From Euborellia annulipes (lineage: Eukaryota; Arthropoda; Insecta; Dermaptera; Anisolabididae): a stretch of DNA of 64,000 bases. Positions 23,973 through 35,436 of this stretch are shown here, piece by piece; within the stretch, counting starts at the first letter, position 1; the number at the start of each line of letters is the position of its first letter. Position numbers and translations under genes: made by a program. The notes under the pieces are model-generated. The model worked only from the letters and a program-made list of their open reading frames with translations. It searched no databases and was not told the origin of the DNA. The stretch is from assembly GCA_023213315.1 (NCBI GenBank), contig JAKCPI010014131.1, positions 1 to 64,000 on the forward strand, read 5' to 3'.

Positions 23973-24421
23973 AGGCCGTTTCACACGTATGGATTTCAGG
24001 TTACATAGCATGCGATATGACGTCACTGCAAGCAGAGCCGGCAGTGTAATGCACTCACACGAGACATGCAGAATTCAATCTTGGAGATAATCGATTTAAT
24101 AGGAGCCATAATAAAACTTGAGCTGTCAAAAATTATAATAATACGTATTAATCGCCTTTTTTTTTTATAAAATATTTCAAAAAAATAAAACGCAAGCTGT
24201 CAAAATCAAATAACCTCACTTTTTGGTTAAAGTCCGCCATGTTGGATGACGTGAAAAATCCGACTCTGTGATTGGTCGATGCCTGGGTTTAGAAAAAAGG
24301 CATGCAAAAAAATAGAACATAGGGAATTAGACAAAAAACCCATGCAATCAGACGCTAGGGTCATAAATGACGTCATATCGCATGCGATATATACCTGAAA
24401 AACCTTCGTGTGAAACGGCCT
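23973..24421. mobile_element. PIF/Harbinger-like MITE
   Basis: The ends AGGCCGTTTCACACG and CGTGTGAAACGGCCT form terminal inverted repeats flanked by TAA on both sides (3-bp duplication). Subterminal TGACGTCA-containing segments (GCATGCGATATGACGTCA) also repeat in inverse orientation. It is non-coding. Confidence 0.75.
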
Positions 24422-24639
24422 TAATATGAACAAACTGGTTCATTGGAGAATAGCCTAACGCGATCCCGGCTTATAAATTAACATCCGACACCTACACCTC
24501 AGAACCAACAAACTAATAGCTATCAACAGGAAATAATTAAATTTGATGCAGGGTTGACTCAAATAGTTCTAAAAGAGCAATTTGAAATAAATTTTTGACT
24601 ATAAAGGCCAATGCTCTGCCGAATTAAAATCAATTATCC

Positions 24640-24858
24640 CACCCAATGCAACATATTCACGGAACACAAGAGAGGCATCTTCCCAGCATCCCTATGCTGT
24701 TCAGATCACGACTAACAGAACAAATCAATTTCATTCTTGCTTTGTCCCCATGACCTCCCGTGATTGGAACAAGCTCCCTGCGTCTATCTTCCCCAAAACC
24801 TACAATCTTCAGACTTTCAAGTCTAACCTCAACAGGCATCTTCTCAGTTCCCGCAGTT
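24640..24858 (+). pseudogene. LINE reverse transcriptase C-terminal fragment
   Basis: One frame reads QFHSCFVPMTSRDWNKLPAS, then YNLQTFKSNLNRHLLSSRS and a stop. The RDWNKLP...FKSNLNRHL pattern is the typical C-terminal end of jockey/CR1-like LINE ORF2 proteins. Only about 70 codons remain. Confidence 0.7.
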
Positions 24859-24968
24859 GAGTTTCCCCTTTATGCTTCTCCTTTTGTTTTTATTTTCTTC
24901 CTGGCTGCATGTGACTATTGGTCATTATAGGTCTTCGGACCTTATGCACCCATTCCAAAATAAAAAAA

Positions 24969-25914
24969 TCTGGTGTGACTGGCGCACAGCACACAACTTT
25001 CTCTTACCCTTCGGTAAGAGAAAGTTGTGCACTGTGCTGGTCACACCAGATTTTTTGTGTCGAGATATATTTAGTTTCCGATAGCATCTTAGTTTCAAAC
25101 TTGCATTTTAAATGTTGACTGCTTCAAATAAACTATGGTTATTTTTAAAAATTTTAATCTCATATTTGGACATTTTATACACAATATAGAATCGTAAATA
25201 AATACAAAATTTCATAAGAATTGGGAAAAAAAATTTTAAATGCCTAAAAAGTTTCAAAGCGGACCCCCTTTTGAATCGAAATTAACATACAAATCCCTAT
25301 AGGAAATTAACATTGTTCCTATGCGAAGATAAGGTGGAAAGGGAATTTAAAAGAGTAGAGAGAGACGATAATGTTTGCAAGTGAGAGAGAGACATATATG
25401 TTTTCTTTGAAACAATTAAAGACACAAATAAATTTAAAAAAAATGGGAATTTAAATAATAATTGATTTTTAATCTAATAAAAAGAAAAAGATTTAAATTC
25501 CGTTACCATGGCAACCAGTTCTATCTTTCCTATGAAGAACAAGAGTAAAGTGGAGGGAATTTTGAGAAAATCGAAAAAACTGAAAAAGTACATCAGTAAA
25601 GTACTAGTACTTTTTGGCCGATTTTGTTCAAAAGCTTATTTTGAGATTCTTCAAAGGTACCTAAGTTAAATATAAAATTTCAATCCGCTAGCTCAACTCC
25701 TTCATGCTAAAAATCTGTCCACACACACAGACACACACACACAGACACACATACACACACACACACACACAGACCAATTTGCGGGACCCACTTTTTTGGA
25801 CTCAGGGGACCTCAAAACATGTATATCCATCAAAATCTCGACATCGAATTTTTGACATGATCGCAATACTTTCTCTCTCTATATATATTAACATATATAG
25901 AGGTAAGAGAAAGT
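24969..25914 (+). repeat. R1 element, long subfamily
   Basis: The hairpin arm is TCTGGTGTGACTGGCGCACA, with the perfect inner stem TCTCTTACC/GGTAAGAGA. An extra block of about 400 bp follows (GACTGCTTCAAATAAACTAT onward), shared only with 39657 and 57681. The X-box is at 25502-25515 and a (CA)n tract lies at about 25720-25772. Confidence 0.85.
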
Positions 25915-26029
25915 AAAAAAAGACAAGGAAAAGCCTAATGAAAAGATATCTAGCAAATAAATGCCAGAACTATCTCAAACAGCTCGTAATTTCCACCCAT
26001 CATAGAGGAAAAACTTTGAATACATTTTT

Positions 26030-26683
26030 ACTTTCTCTTACCTATGTATATATGTAATATATATATAGAGAGAAAGTATTGGATTCATGTCAAAAATTCG
26101 ATGTCGAGGATTTTGATGGATCTTCACGTCCCCTGAATCCAAAAAAGTGGTTTTCGCGACATGGTCTGTGTCTGTGTGTGTGTGGGTGTGTGTGTGTTCA
26201 ATTTTAAGCATGAAGGAATTGAGCTAGGAGGCTGAAATTTTATATATAAGTTAAACACCCCCCGGGACCGGAAAAATAAGCTTTTAATCAAAATCGGCCA
26301 AAGATTACTAGTACTTTGCTGATGTACTTTTAAAGTTTTTTTCGATTTTCTCAAAATTTGCTCCAACGATTTTTTTTAAAATTCAAAAATCAATTATTTT
26401 TTAGATTCTCTTTAAAATGTATATTCTCATTTTGTGATTGAAATCTTCTGAAGACCACTTTACTCTTGTATTTCATAGGGAAGGATAGGAGAAATGGTTG
26501 CCATGGTAACAAAATATAAATATTTTCCCATACTTATAAATTTTACATCTGAATTCATATGTTTCGTACTGTCGGGAACTAAATATATGTCGACACAAAA
26601 AATCTGGTGTGACAAGCACAGTACACAACTTTCGATTACCGAAGGTAAGAGAAAGTTGTGTGCTGTGCGCCAGTCACACCAGA
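26030..26683 (-). repeat. R1 element, full length
   Basis: It runs from ACTTTCTCTTACC to CACCAGA. The X-box is at 26497-26510 and a (GT)n tract at about 26163-26198. Confidence 0.85.
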
Positions 26684-26941
26684 TTTTTATAGCTACAATT
26701 AAAAAAAGATTTAATAAAACTTGTTAAATTAAATATTACCTACCTATTTATATAAGGTTATGTTTTTATGTGTGAAAATCTTTTGTACAACAATAAAGTG
26801 TTTACAAATTGAAATTTTAATATATGTTTACCCTAAATAATGTTGGGAAAAAATTTCCTAACACTTTTTTCATTATTACCTTATCAAGGTGATAATTATT
26901 TATTTAAATATATATTAACAAATTAGTTTAGATGAAAAAAA

Positions 26942-27100
26942 TCTGATGTGAATGATCGCACAGCACACTACTTTCTCTTACCTTTGGTAATCAAAAATTG
27001 TGTTTTGTCCTTGTCACACCAGATTTTTTCGCATTGTGATATATTTAATTTCAGACAGTACGGTAAATTCGAATTCAAGAAGTATGTGAAAATATGTATA
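26942..27100 (+). repeat. R1 5' hairpin fragment
   Basis: A divergent hairpin (TCTGATGTGAATGATCGCAC to TCACACCAGA) and a short following piece. Confidence 0.7.
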
Positions 27101-27360
27101 GCTAGTTTAAATTGAGAATAAAATATAAATTATTATTTTATTAATTCCATTTCCGGCCGCATCACAGAGCGCCAAGAAATTTAAGTTGGAAAACGTCACA
27201 AAATAAAATAAACCAGCTCGGCTTATCATATATAATTTTTTTTAAATACACATCAGCTCCACTCAAGAGCGGTCCTAGCCTTACATTTGGGGGGGGGGGG
27301 TCACTGTTTTTTTTTTTTTTTATAGTATAAATAAATGGGCCTGGACCCCCCAATACATAT

Positions 27361-28757
27361 ATATTTATTTATTTATTTATTATTATTTACAACAGGCAAC
27401 TTGCCCAATTTACAATTAATATTCAATAATTAAGTTATTTTTTTTAACAATCTTAATTTTGCTTCTTTTTTGAATCGATTTATTGTTGGAGCGTTCAGAG
27501 ACGGGCAATCACTATCATTGCCCAATCTCGACAATCTATTTATTGGGTGAGCAAAGACCATACGACGTTCTGTGTGGTTCGATCTTAAATGTTCTTAAAC
27601 ATCTAAACGAGTATGTTTGCTCGTTGAAATTAAACAAAGATTTCAATCGCGAAGATGAAAAATTATCATTGTAGATATTGTATAGCACACAGGCGTCAAT
27701 ATAGTCTCTGCTCGATTTCAGTGTGCTCAAATTTGTTAGCTTTTGAATTTCAAAATAATCATGGGTCATTGACGGATTTGGCAGATTAGACTTGAATGCT
27801 GCATATGATAAAAATTTATGTTGAACTCGTTCTATTCTTTTTATATGTTTCTCATAATAAGGGGACCAAACAGTGGACGAGTACATTAAAATAGGTTTGA
27901 TCAAAGCATTGTACAATGTAACCAATGAATCCAGGTTCTTAAACTCTTTGGTATTTCTTTTTATGAAGCCAAGCTTTCGCAAACTCTTATTTACAATATA
28001 ATCTAAATGATTATTGAATGTGATTTTTGAGTCAAAAATAACTCCCAGATCTTTAATTTGTACAACACGCTCCAAATCACATCCAGATAAACCATAATTA
28101 AATTCTATAATAGATTTACCCTTACAAAAACTTAGTATTTTACATTTGCTTACATTCAAGTCCATTACACTATTTGCACACCATTGAGCTACATTATCAA
28201 AATCATTTTGTAATTTTTTACAATCATCTTGTTCTTTTATTATCCGATAGAATTTACAATCATCAGCATATAATAAAAATTGGCTATTTTTAAAGGATGT
28301 AGATATATCATTTATGTACAATATAAATAATAATGGGCCCAAGTGTGACCCTTGAGGGACACCAGAGGTAACTTTTATTTTTCTAGAGACAAAGTTTTTA
28401 TATTTTACATACTGCACTCTATCGGACAAATATGAATGAAGCCATTGTAACAGAGGATTTTTAAAACCAATCTCGCTCAATTTATGCATCAATAACTTTA
28501 TTGAAACTTTATCAAATGCCTTAGCAAAATCCGTATATATAACATCGACCTGGAAACCGTTTTCCAGAGCTTTCAAAACATCATCAGTAAAAAGGAGCAA
28601 ATTGGTTAATGTTGATTTTCCACTCACGAAACCATGTTGCTCATCAATAATAAGTGACGACACATACGAAGAAATCTTTTCGGTTACAATGGCCTCGAAC
28701 AGTTTTGGGATAACATTCAATATGGAGATAGGTCTATAATTTTTAACATTATTATAT
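27361..28757 (-). mobile_element. 5'-truncated jockey-like LINE
   Basis: On the minus strand it starts just before the RT motif NYRPIS and ends in an (AAAT)n tail at the 27361-27384 side. SINE sequence flanks both sides. The endonuclease domain and ORF1 are absent through 5' truncation, the usual outcome of target-primed reverse transcription. Confidence 0.85.
27536..28756 (-). CDS. Reverse transcriptase of jockey-type LINE, N-truncated
   Basis: About 406 codons without a stop. Motifs in order: NYRPISILNVIPKLFE, HGFVSGKSTLTNLLLFTDDV, IYTDFAKAFDKV (first catalytic Asp), SGVPQGSHLGPLLFILYIND, LLYADDCKF (catalytic YADD), LNVSKCKILSF, IKDLGVIFDSKITFNNHLDY, and a C-terminal thumb-like region with PILMYSSTVWSPYY. 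The upstream reading frame is cut by the insertion junction at 28757, so there is no native start codon. The intact frame suggests a recent insertion. It cannot move autonomously without its endonuclease. Confidence 0.9.
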   Translation of the reverse strand, partial: YNNVKNYRPISILNVIPKLFEAIVTEKISSYVSSLIIDEQHGFVSGKSTLTNLLLFTDDVLKALENGFQVDVIYTDFAKAFDKVSIKLLMHKLSEIGFKNPLLQWLHSYLSDRVQYVKYKNFVSRKIKVTSGVPQGSHLGPLLFILYINDISTSFKNSQFLLYADDCKFYRIIKEQDDCKKLQNDFDNVAQWCANSVMDLNVSKCKILSFCKGKSIIEFNYGLSGCDLERVVQIKDLGVIFDSKITFNNHLDYIVNKSLRKLGFIKRNTKEFKNLDSLVTLYNALIKPILMYSSTVWSPYYEKHIKRIERVQHKFLSYAAFKSNLPNPSMTHDYFEIQKLTNLSTLKSSRDYIDACVLYNIYNDNFSSSRLKSLFNFNEQTYSFRCLRTFKIEPHRTSYGLCSPNK

Positions 28758-29382
28758 TAATCAAATATGAGTATCGTTTAAGTCTTAAATGGCCTAAGTT
28801 GCCGAAAAGATTGTGTGAATGGGAGAGTGAGTGGGAAAAAGTGTGTTAAAAAAAAAAAGAAAGATTTGGGGGGGGGGTCACGACCCCTTGACCCCCCCCC
28901 CTCTGGGACCGTCCTTGGCTCCACTACAACTATCATTTGATTTCTAAGAAAATTTAACCACATAGGGGGGAGGGGCGTGAGATATTGACTTGGGCTCCAT
29001 GGGGGTCGTGACTTCAAAAAGTTTAAAAAGCACTGGTTGAGAAAATTGAATTTTGCTGATAGGCCTGCCTATATATGGTACAGGACCATAACATTCGTAT
29101 AATACGACCCTGGAGGGTATATTTTAATGAACTCTAATGAAAAATCTATGCATTTGATTCAGACATAATATGAAGTATTCTAGAGGGGAAGGAAAAGGGG
29201 GACGAACCTCTTGGCTTGGCCCGAAATCTACTATCGCCAGGTCGCAAGTAAATTTTATTTTTATTTTTAATAAACCGAAACGTAGTGTTTTAACAATTTG
29301 CCTCTCCCCTCATTACCCCCCCCCCCTTCTTGAATGCACCACCAGAGGAGTACCAAGAGAAATAGAAATAGAAATAGAAAAA

Positions 29383-30057
29383 TCTGGTGTGACTGGCGCA
29401 CAGCACACAACTTTCTCTTACCTTCGGTAATCGAAAGTTGTGTTCTGTGCTTGTCACACCAGATTTTTTGTGTCGACATATATTTAGTTTCCGACAGTAC
29501 GGTACATTCGATTTTCAAGATGTAAAATTTATAAGTATGGGAAAATATTTATATTTTGTTACCATGGCAACCATTTCTCCTATCTTTCCTATGAAATACA
29601 AGAGTAAAGTGGTCTTCAGAAGATTTCAATTGCAAAATGAGAATATACATTTTAAATAGCATCTAAAAAATAATTGATTTTTGAATTTAAAAAAAAATCG
29701 TTGGAGCAAATTTTGAGAAAATCGAAAAAAACTGAAAAAGTACATCAGTAAAGTACTAGTACTCTTTGGCCGATTTTGATTAAAAGCTTATTTTTCCGGT
29801 CCCGGGGGGTGTTTAACTTAAATATAAAATTTCAACCTCGTAGCTCAATTCCTTCATCCTTAAAATTGAACACACACCCACCCACACACCCACCACACAC
29901 CCACAGACAGACAGACCATGTCGCGAAAACCACTTTTTTGGATTCAGGGGACCTCAAAACGTGAAGATCCATCAAAATCTCGACATCGAATTTTTGACAT
30001 GAATCCAATACTTTCTCTCTATATATATATTACATATACACATAGGTAAGAGAAAGT
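29383..30057 (+). repeat. R1 reference copy (675 bp)
   Basis: The order of parts is clear here. (1) An 80-nt imperfect hairpin from TCTGGTGTGACTGGCGCACA to GTGCTTGTCACACCAGA. (2) The block TGTGTCGACATATATTTAGT. (3) X-box GTTACCATGGCAAC at 29558-29571. (4) A near-palindrome AAAGTACTAGTACTCTTT. (5) A (CA/CCCA)n tract at 29866-29905 followed by GACAGACAGACCATGTCGCG. (6) CTCGACATCGAATTTTTGAC. (7) A terminal AT hairpin CTTTCTCTCT...GGTAAGAGAAAGT. It lies between A runs and has no coding capacity. Confidence 0.9.
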
Positions 30058-30417
30058 AAAAAAGAGAGAGAAGGTATGAGGGGGGAGGGGAGGCGGTCCG
30101 CCCTAGGCCCCGAGTCGGCAAAGACCCCAAATATTAAAAAATGAGTTTGCCCCCCCCCAACCCCCGAGAAATTCAATATACCTCCGGTACAAAATGTATA
30201 TAGGCCCCCTCTTTTAGTGACGCCCCAGGCTCCTAACTGCCTCTGTGCACCACTGAATATTAGCCTCCCCTACATAACAAATCCCCCTCCAACTTTTGAC
30301 AGAATTCTGGGACCGCCAAGTTTCAATATTATTACTAATTGTTTATCTAAGTAAATTTAAAAAATAATAAATATATTAATATAGGCCTAGAAAATATCAA
30401 AATTTCTTTCTATTATA

Positions 30418-30671
30418 TGGACCCTGTTATGCAATGGTGTGTCAAAGACCAAACATCGAGTTTTGAGAAAATTAACATTAAACATTTTTTTGTTTTCATT
30501 GGATTATATATAATTTTTTTTGTCAATTTTGCAAGTAACATTAAATATAAATTTTTTTAGGACATATTTCATAAAAAAATACTATTAATTAAAGCATTTG
30601 AAACAATATTCAGTACTTAACTCAATTTTTAATTTTTTGGCGCTTGACACACTAATGCATAACAGGGTCCA
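30418..30671. mobile_element. GGACCC-ended MITE, copy 2
   Basis: The ends TGGACCCTGTTATGCAATGG and GCATAACAGGGTCCA are flanked by TATA-type sequence on both sides. Confidence 0.8.
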
Positions 30672-30679
30672 TATATAAA

Positions 30680-31235
30680 ATTCAATAGATATTTACGACC
30701 CGTCACATTCAGATTCCAAATTATCTTATCTAATATTTTATTAAAAAAGATTCTTAAAAAAAAAGCACAAAGTACTTTGAATTAATTTTATATAAATTTA
30801 ATTTAATTAACTCCCTGTGATTGATGTTTTTCAAAGAATCTATAACAAACTATTTTTATGTCATGGCGTGTTTTAGTTTTCCTCTCTCACGCCATTTAAT
30901 TAGAAATATTTATAGTTATTTAATTCGTTTTAATTAAATTGTTGCGTTTCAAAATTTATGTCCGAATTTAGTGAAATTTTTTAAACAACAAATTTTTAAT
31001 GATCGCCTTAATTATTTTAAATTGAAATCGGAATTTTTTTTTTTTTGCAATTAACATATTTTCACTTTTATTTACATATTTACGAAAGTAAAATTTGAAA
31101 GTTGTTATTAAATTAAACTAATACTGTATAAGAGGAGAAATTATAGGAAAAAAAAAAATAAAAACAAACATTTTTTAGAGTAAAAAAAATTTATTACGTA
31201 AAAAAAAGAAATATATCACAAGTAAAGGTACGAAA
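30680..31235. other. AT-rich 3' flank of gene B
   Basis: A and T runs only; no feature recognised apart from the gene B poly(A) signal at 31239-31244. Confidence 0.5.
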
Positions 31236-31238
31236 AGT

Positions 31239-31244
31239 TTTATT
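31239..31244 (-). terminator. Polyadenylation signal of gene B
   Basis: On the minus strand AATAAA lies about 75 bp downstream of the gene B stop codon in an AT-rich 3' flank. It is the first such hexamer after the stop. Confidence 0.55.
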
Positions 31245-31317
31245 TTTTTGGTACATACATCGGACAAGTCTCAGGAAATAGATAAATAAGTATAAAACAT
31301 AAATAAGAAGTTAGTTT

Positions 31318-32469
31318 TTAGTGGTGGTGGCCGAAGTCGTAGCTGCCAAAATCGTGGCCACCTAATTCGAGCCCACCGTACCCACCACCATATCCTGAAT
31401 CGTGATGTTCATGAACATGTACTGGCACAGGAACTTTGACTGGATAGGGCACAGGCTTCTCGACTGGGTAGGGCACGGGCTTCTCAACTGGCACTTTGAC
31501 AGGGTAAGGAACAGGTTTCTCAACAGGATAAGGTACGGGCTTTTCGACTGGGACTGGGTAGGGTTTGGGTACGTGGACAGGGTACGGCCTGTCGACTGGA
31601 ACCTTAACTGGATATGGGACTTGTTTCTCTACAGGGTAGGGAACATGTTTGATAACAGGTACTGGGACTGGCTTCTCGACATGGACTGGGTATGGTTTGG
31701 GCACTGGAACAGGGTAGGGTCGATCGACTGGAACCTTGACTGGGTAAGGTACTGGTTTCTCAACGGGGTATGGGACAGGCTTTTCGACTGGAACTGGATA
31801 GGGTTTGATTACGTGATAGGGGACGGGACGATCAACGGGGACCTTGACTGGGTATGGGACTGGACGGTCAACAGGGATGTGTACGGGAACCTTCACGTGG
31901 ACTGGGTATGGAGCAGGCACTGGTACCTTGACCTCAACTGGGTAAGGTGCTGGGACCTTCTTCTCAACGACAACTGGGTATGGTTTAGGCACGTGAACGG
32001 GGTAGGGTTGTGGCACCGGAACCTTTACTTCCACTGGGTAGGGAACTTTCTTCTCAACCGGAATATGTACGGGAACGGGTCGGTCCACGGGGACCTTGAC
32101 TGGATAAGGCACATGCTTCTCTACTGGGTAAGGCACGTGCTTGGTCACTGGAACATGCACTGGATATGGATGTGGCACTGGCACTGGAATTTTCTTGGTC
32201 AATGTGATGGTCTTGATGTGATCCTCGTGAATTCCCGAAACAGACAAGTGACCATGATGATCAAGGCCATGACCTAATTCAGCTCCGTGGCCGAAACCGA
32301 ATTCACCTCCTCCATGACCATAACCCAGACTGAGGTCAAAAAGTCCGCGCTTTTCCTGTTTTTTACTTTCCACTTGGGACTCTTCAGCCTTTTGCTCTTC
32401 TTTTGGTTCGACGGCCTTCTTCTCTTCGGCGAAGACCGCACTTGCGAAGAGCAAAACTGCTAACAGCAC
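31318..32469 (-). CDS. Secreted PYPV/VPV-repeat cuticle-type protein B, exon 2
   Basis: With exon 1 this gives about 387 residues. The signal peptide is MRGT followed by VLLAVLLFASAVFA, with likely cleavage before EEKKA. An acidic linker leads to KR-GLFD at about residues 44-49, as in protein A. A longer Gly/His segment (GYGHGGGEFGFGHG) precedes the shared HLSVSGIHED and TITLTKKIPV blocks. The long VPYPV/VEKPV/VKVPVDRP repeat aligns with protein A nearly block for block. The tail is Gly/Tyr/His-rich and ends FGHHH. Exon 2 begins GTG (Val) after a minus-strand TATCAG acceptor, so the start codon is in exon 1. The C-terminal tails and the linker before HLSVSG differ most between the paralogues. 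The likely role is extracellular matrix or cuticle; no enzyme motif is present. Confidence 0.9.
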   Translation of the reverse strand: MLLAVLLFASAVFAEEKKAVEPKEEQKAEESQVESKKQEKRGLFDLSLGYGHGGGEFGFGHGAELGHGLDHHGHLSVSGIHEDHIKTITLTKKIPVPVPHPYPVHVPVTKHVPYPVEKHVPYPVKVPVDRPVPVHIPVEKKVPYPVEVKVPVPQPYPVHVPKPYPVVVEKKVPAPYPVEVKVPVPAPYPVHVKVPVHIPVDRPVPYPVKVPVDRPVPYHVIKPYPVPVEKPVPYPVEKPVPYPVKVPVDRPYPVPVPKPYPVHVEKPVPVPVIKHVPYPVEKQVPYPVKVPVDRPYPVHVPKPYPVPVEKPVPYPVEKPVPYPVKVPVEKPVPYPVEKPVPYPVKVPVPVHVHEHHDSGYGGGYGGLELGGHDFGSYDFGHHH

Positions 32470-33235
32470 CTGATAGGAAACATTACATAATCAAGTGCCA
32501 ATTAAAAAAAAAAATTTGCGTCCTTGTACTAAACAATAGAATTATCCTGTTAAATTTAAAGTGAGAGTTAATAAATATAAACCCGTAATTTTCTTCAGCT
32601 TTCATTTAATTAACATTTTTTTTTTTTTTAATGAATGAATATCGTCCGTTTGTTTTGTTCCGAATAGTTGAAGTCTCACGACTTCGTGGTCAAAGAGTGA
32701 CGCAATCAATAAACTATTTCGTAAAAGTGAATTGAAACAAAAAAAAAAATGTCTTCTTTTGTTTATACGAATCTTTGTTACAATACAATCCGTTATATGA
32801 ACATTTGATCGAAAATTAACTTGTAATTTATTATACCGTCATTTTTCATTTAAGAAGACATTGAACCACAAAATAAATTCAATTATGTTATATATATATA
32901 ACAATATTATGAATAATCTAGGGGATTTTATTTCAATGTTTCTGGTATTAAATTAATCCAAATTATTTCAATTTTGTAACAATTATCAATTATTATAATT
33001 TGATTTACCTGAGGCACTTTAATTGCTCTAGAGATTAGCTAAATTGAATGAATTTATTTTTTTTTTGCAGATATTTTATGAATTATAAAATTAATATATT
33101 TTTACCGAAAAAAGAGATATTTTTTTCAGATTGGTACGAAATTATATCATCTTTATTTTATCTATAGGTTGACTATGTTTATAATAATAGGACGATTAAT
33201 TGTTCAAATACAATGAAGGTCGTGGTTTGCGACCG

Positions 33236-35054
33236 ATAATTTCATGGCGCAGAAATACGATTAAAAATTTGAATTTAACAGACCAAAACGAAAGGGTGAG
33301 TGGAAGAAAAATCACTTCTAATAAATAAGTGAATGAAAGTGAAAATTTTGACTAATTTTAATCTCAAAATTATTCTAATATTTTTTTTAACCTTTGTTAG
33401 CTTGCCTCCTCTCTCTTTTAGATGAATGATAAGCGAAAGGGATCGAGAGGGAAAATATTAAATGATCGTTTTGAAGAACAAGATCAGCAACTCGCTAGAT
33501 CTAGATGAAACTAGTGAAATTTGTTGTCTGTCTATAATTCAAAAAAAAAATTTATTGTTCTTTAAACAACAATATTAGACCAAATGTATGTTATCAGAGC
33601 AAAATTATCATTTTTTATTAATGTTAAATTAGAGTGAATGCCAACACCTAAAATGTTTTTATCTCAATTTTTATTAGTTAAAAATTCATGCTAAGACACT
33701 TCTCGAGGGATGTAATAAAAATCAAATTTGCCTTATATTGTGGAATTTAAATATAACAATTGTCTTATAATCAGCGAATCACTTGCTAACATTGAGACAA
33801 GTAATTCTCGAGGGGCTTCTCAAAAAATTATGTATATTATTATTATTATAAAAAAAATTTCCTTTAACATGTCAATGGAATTGTTAGCTTTCATTTTGTC
33901 CCCAATTTGAATTTATCCAGTGGACAATATTGAAATTTAATTTTGATAATCTGGCAGTCAAATATTATACCTATAAAATTTTTAAAGTGAAACTTTTATT
34001 TTAATGGCCTCAAATTTTTTTCGCTCTTTTATCAGCATGTCGCTTTACAAACCGTCACGGCGATAAACCATGACGTCACAAGCTGTGACGACAAAAATAG
34101 GAAAAATAAATATTGTTCTCAGTTTTTAACATGCCTCTATTGATTTCCCATTTTACAATTATTAAGTTAAGATTAAAAACGCGATTTTAATACCCTTAAT
34201 TGAATAATTTTCTGAAAGTCTACGATCCAAAAAAAAAAGTCATGCTCGTGGTTTCATAAAACCACACAATGATTTTTTTTGTTTAATTGAATTTGGATGA
34301 AATTTTGTTTAATAACATGAGTATGTTAATGTTAGTTTTTAACAAATTGTATTAATAATCGGGTAACCCACCCAAAAGTAAAGAAAATTTTCAAAATTTT
34401 ATATAAATAAATTACTAAAAAAAGGGTTCAGCAAAAAATGATAATTTTGCTCGGATAACATACATTTGGTCTAATATTGTTGTTTAAAGAACAATAAATT
34501 TTTTTTTTTGAATTATAGAGAACAAATTTCACCCTTTTCTAGCGAGTTGCTGATCTCATAGACGTAGCCAGGGGGGGGGGATTTGGGGGTTCAAACCCCC
34601 CCCATGGGACCCAAGCCATGACTAGATATTTAATACAAATTATATTTTACATAGGGTAAGAGAAAGTAAAATATAATAATTTACTCTAGCTAAAAAAAAA
34701 AACAAACCAAAATGATTTATAAATACCCTAAAATAATCTTAAATTTTTGAAAAAAATTTCTTGATCCTCCCCCCATGAAAAATTTCTGGCTACGCCAATG
34801 GCTGATCTTGTTCTTAAATATTTTCCCTCTCAATCCCTTTCGCTTATCATCCATCTAAAAGAGAGAGGAGGCAAGCAAACAAAAGTTAAAAAAAAAAAAT
34901 ATTAAAATAATTTTGAGATTAAAATTCGTCAAAATTTTCACTTTCATTCACGTATTTATTAGAAGAGCGTGCTTTTTCTCCCACCCACCCTTTCGTTTTG
35001 GTCTGTTAAATTCAAATTTTTAATCGAATTTCTGCGCCATGAAATTATCGTGTA
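33236..35054. mobile_element. Large foldback element in the gene B intron
   Basis: The ends GATAATTTCATGGCGC and GCGCCATGAAATTATC are inverted. The arms (about 33236-33630 and 34435-35054) share CAGACCAAAACGAAAGGGTG and the ATTAGACCAAATGTATG block. The right arm holds a hAT-type MITE; the left arm is the matching empty site. The centre contains part of the 46526-type unit. Confidence 0.75.
34557..34800. mobile_element. hAT-type MITE with perfect 8-bp duplication
   Basis: GCTGATCT flanks it at 34549-34556 and 34801-34808. The ends are CATAGACGTAGCCAG and CTGGCTACGCCAATG. The interior carries an R1 end remnant GGGTAAGAGAAAGTAAAAT and G/C tracts. Confidence 0.9.
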
Positions 35055-35436
35055 TCAAGATAATTGATTATAGCCCTAAAGCTCTAATAATCAGGATTAT
35101 AATTAGAGGTTGAAAGTAACACGATTAATAATAGAAATTATATCAGGGCAAAATAATTTCAAAAATATTTTTAACAGAATCATAAAATAAGTGAATCATT
35201 TAATAAGTAAGAGTTTTTTTTTAATTTACGAATTTCAATTATAATATTTATAATTAGCGAGGTGAAAAGATTAACATGTCATTGTAGAAATCCGGGAAGC
35301 TAATGACTGATCATATCAATTTAAAAGATGTCAAATAAGAAAATTTAAATTAACGACCTTCTTTATATCACTTAGCAAAAAAATTAAAAAAAAATATTTG
35401 AATAGCACAATCACAAAAAATTATTCATTTATTAAT

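Larger units (their letters stand above)
27264..28917. mobile_element. hAT-type MITE containing a SINE that contains a LINE
   Basis: Perfect 8-bp duplication GCTCCACT at 27256-27263 and 28918-28925. The ends CAAGAGCGGTCCTAG and CTGGGACCGTCCTTG are inverted. Inside is a SINE (GGCCTGGACCCCCCAA ... poly A at about 28848) split by the LINE at 27361-28757. Confidence 0.85.
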
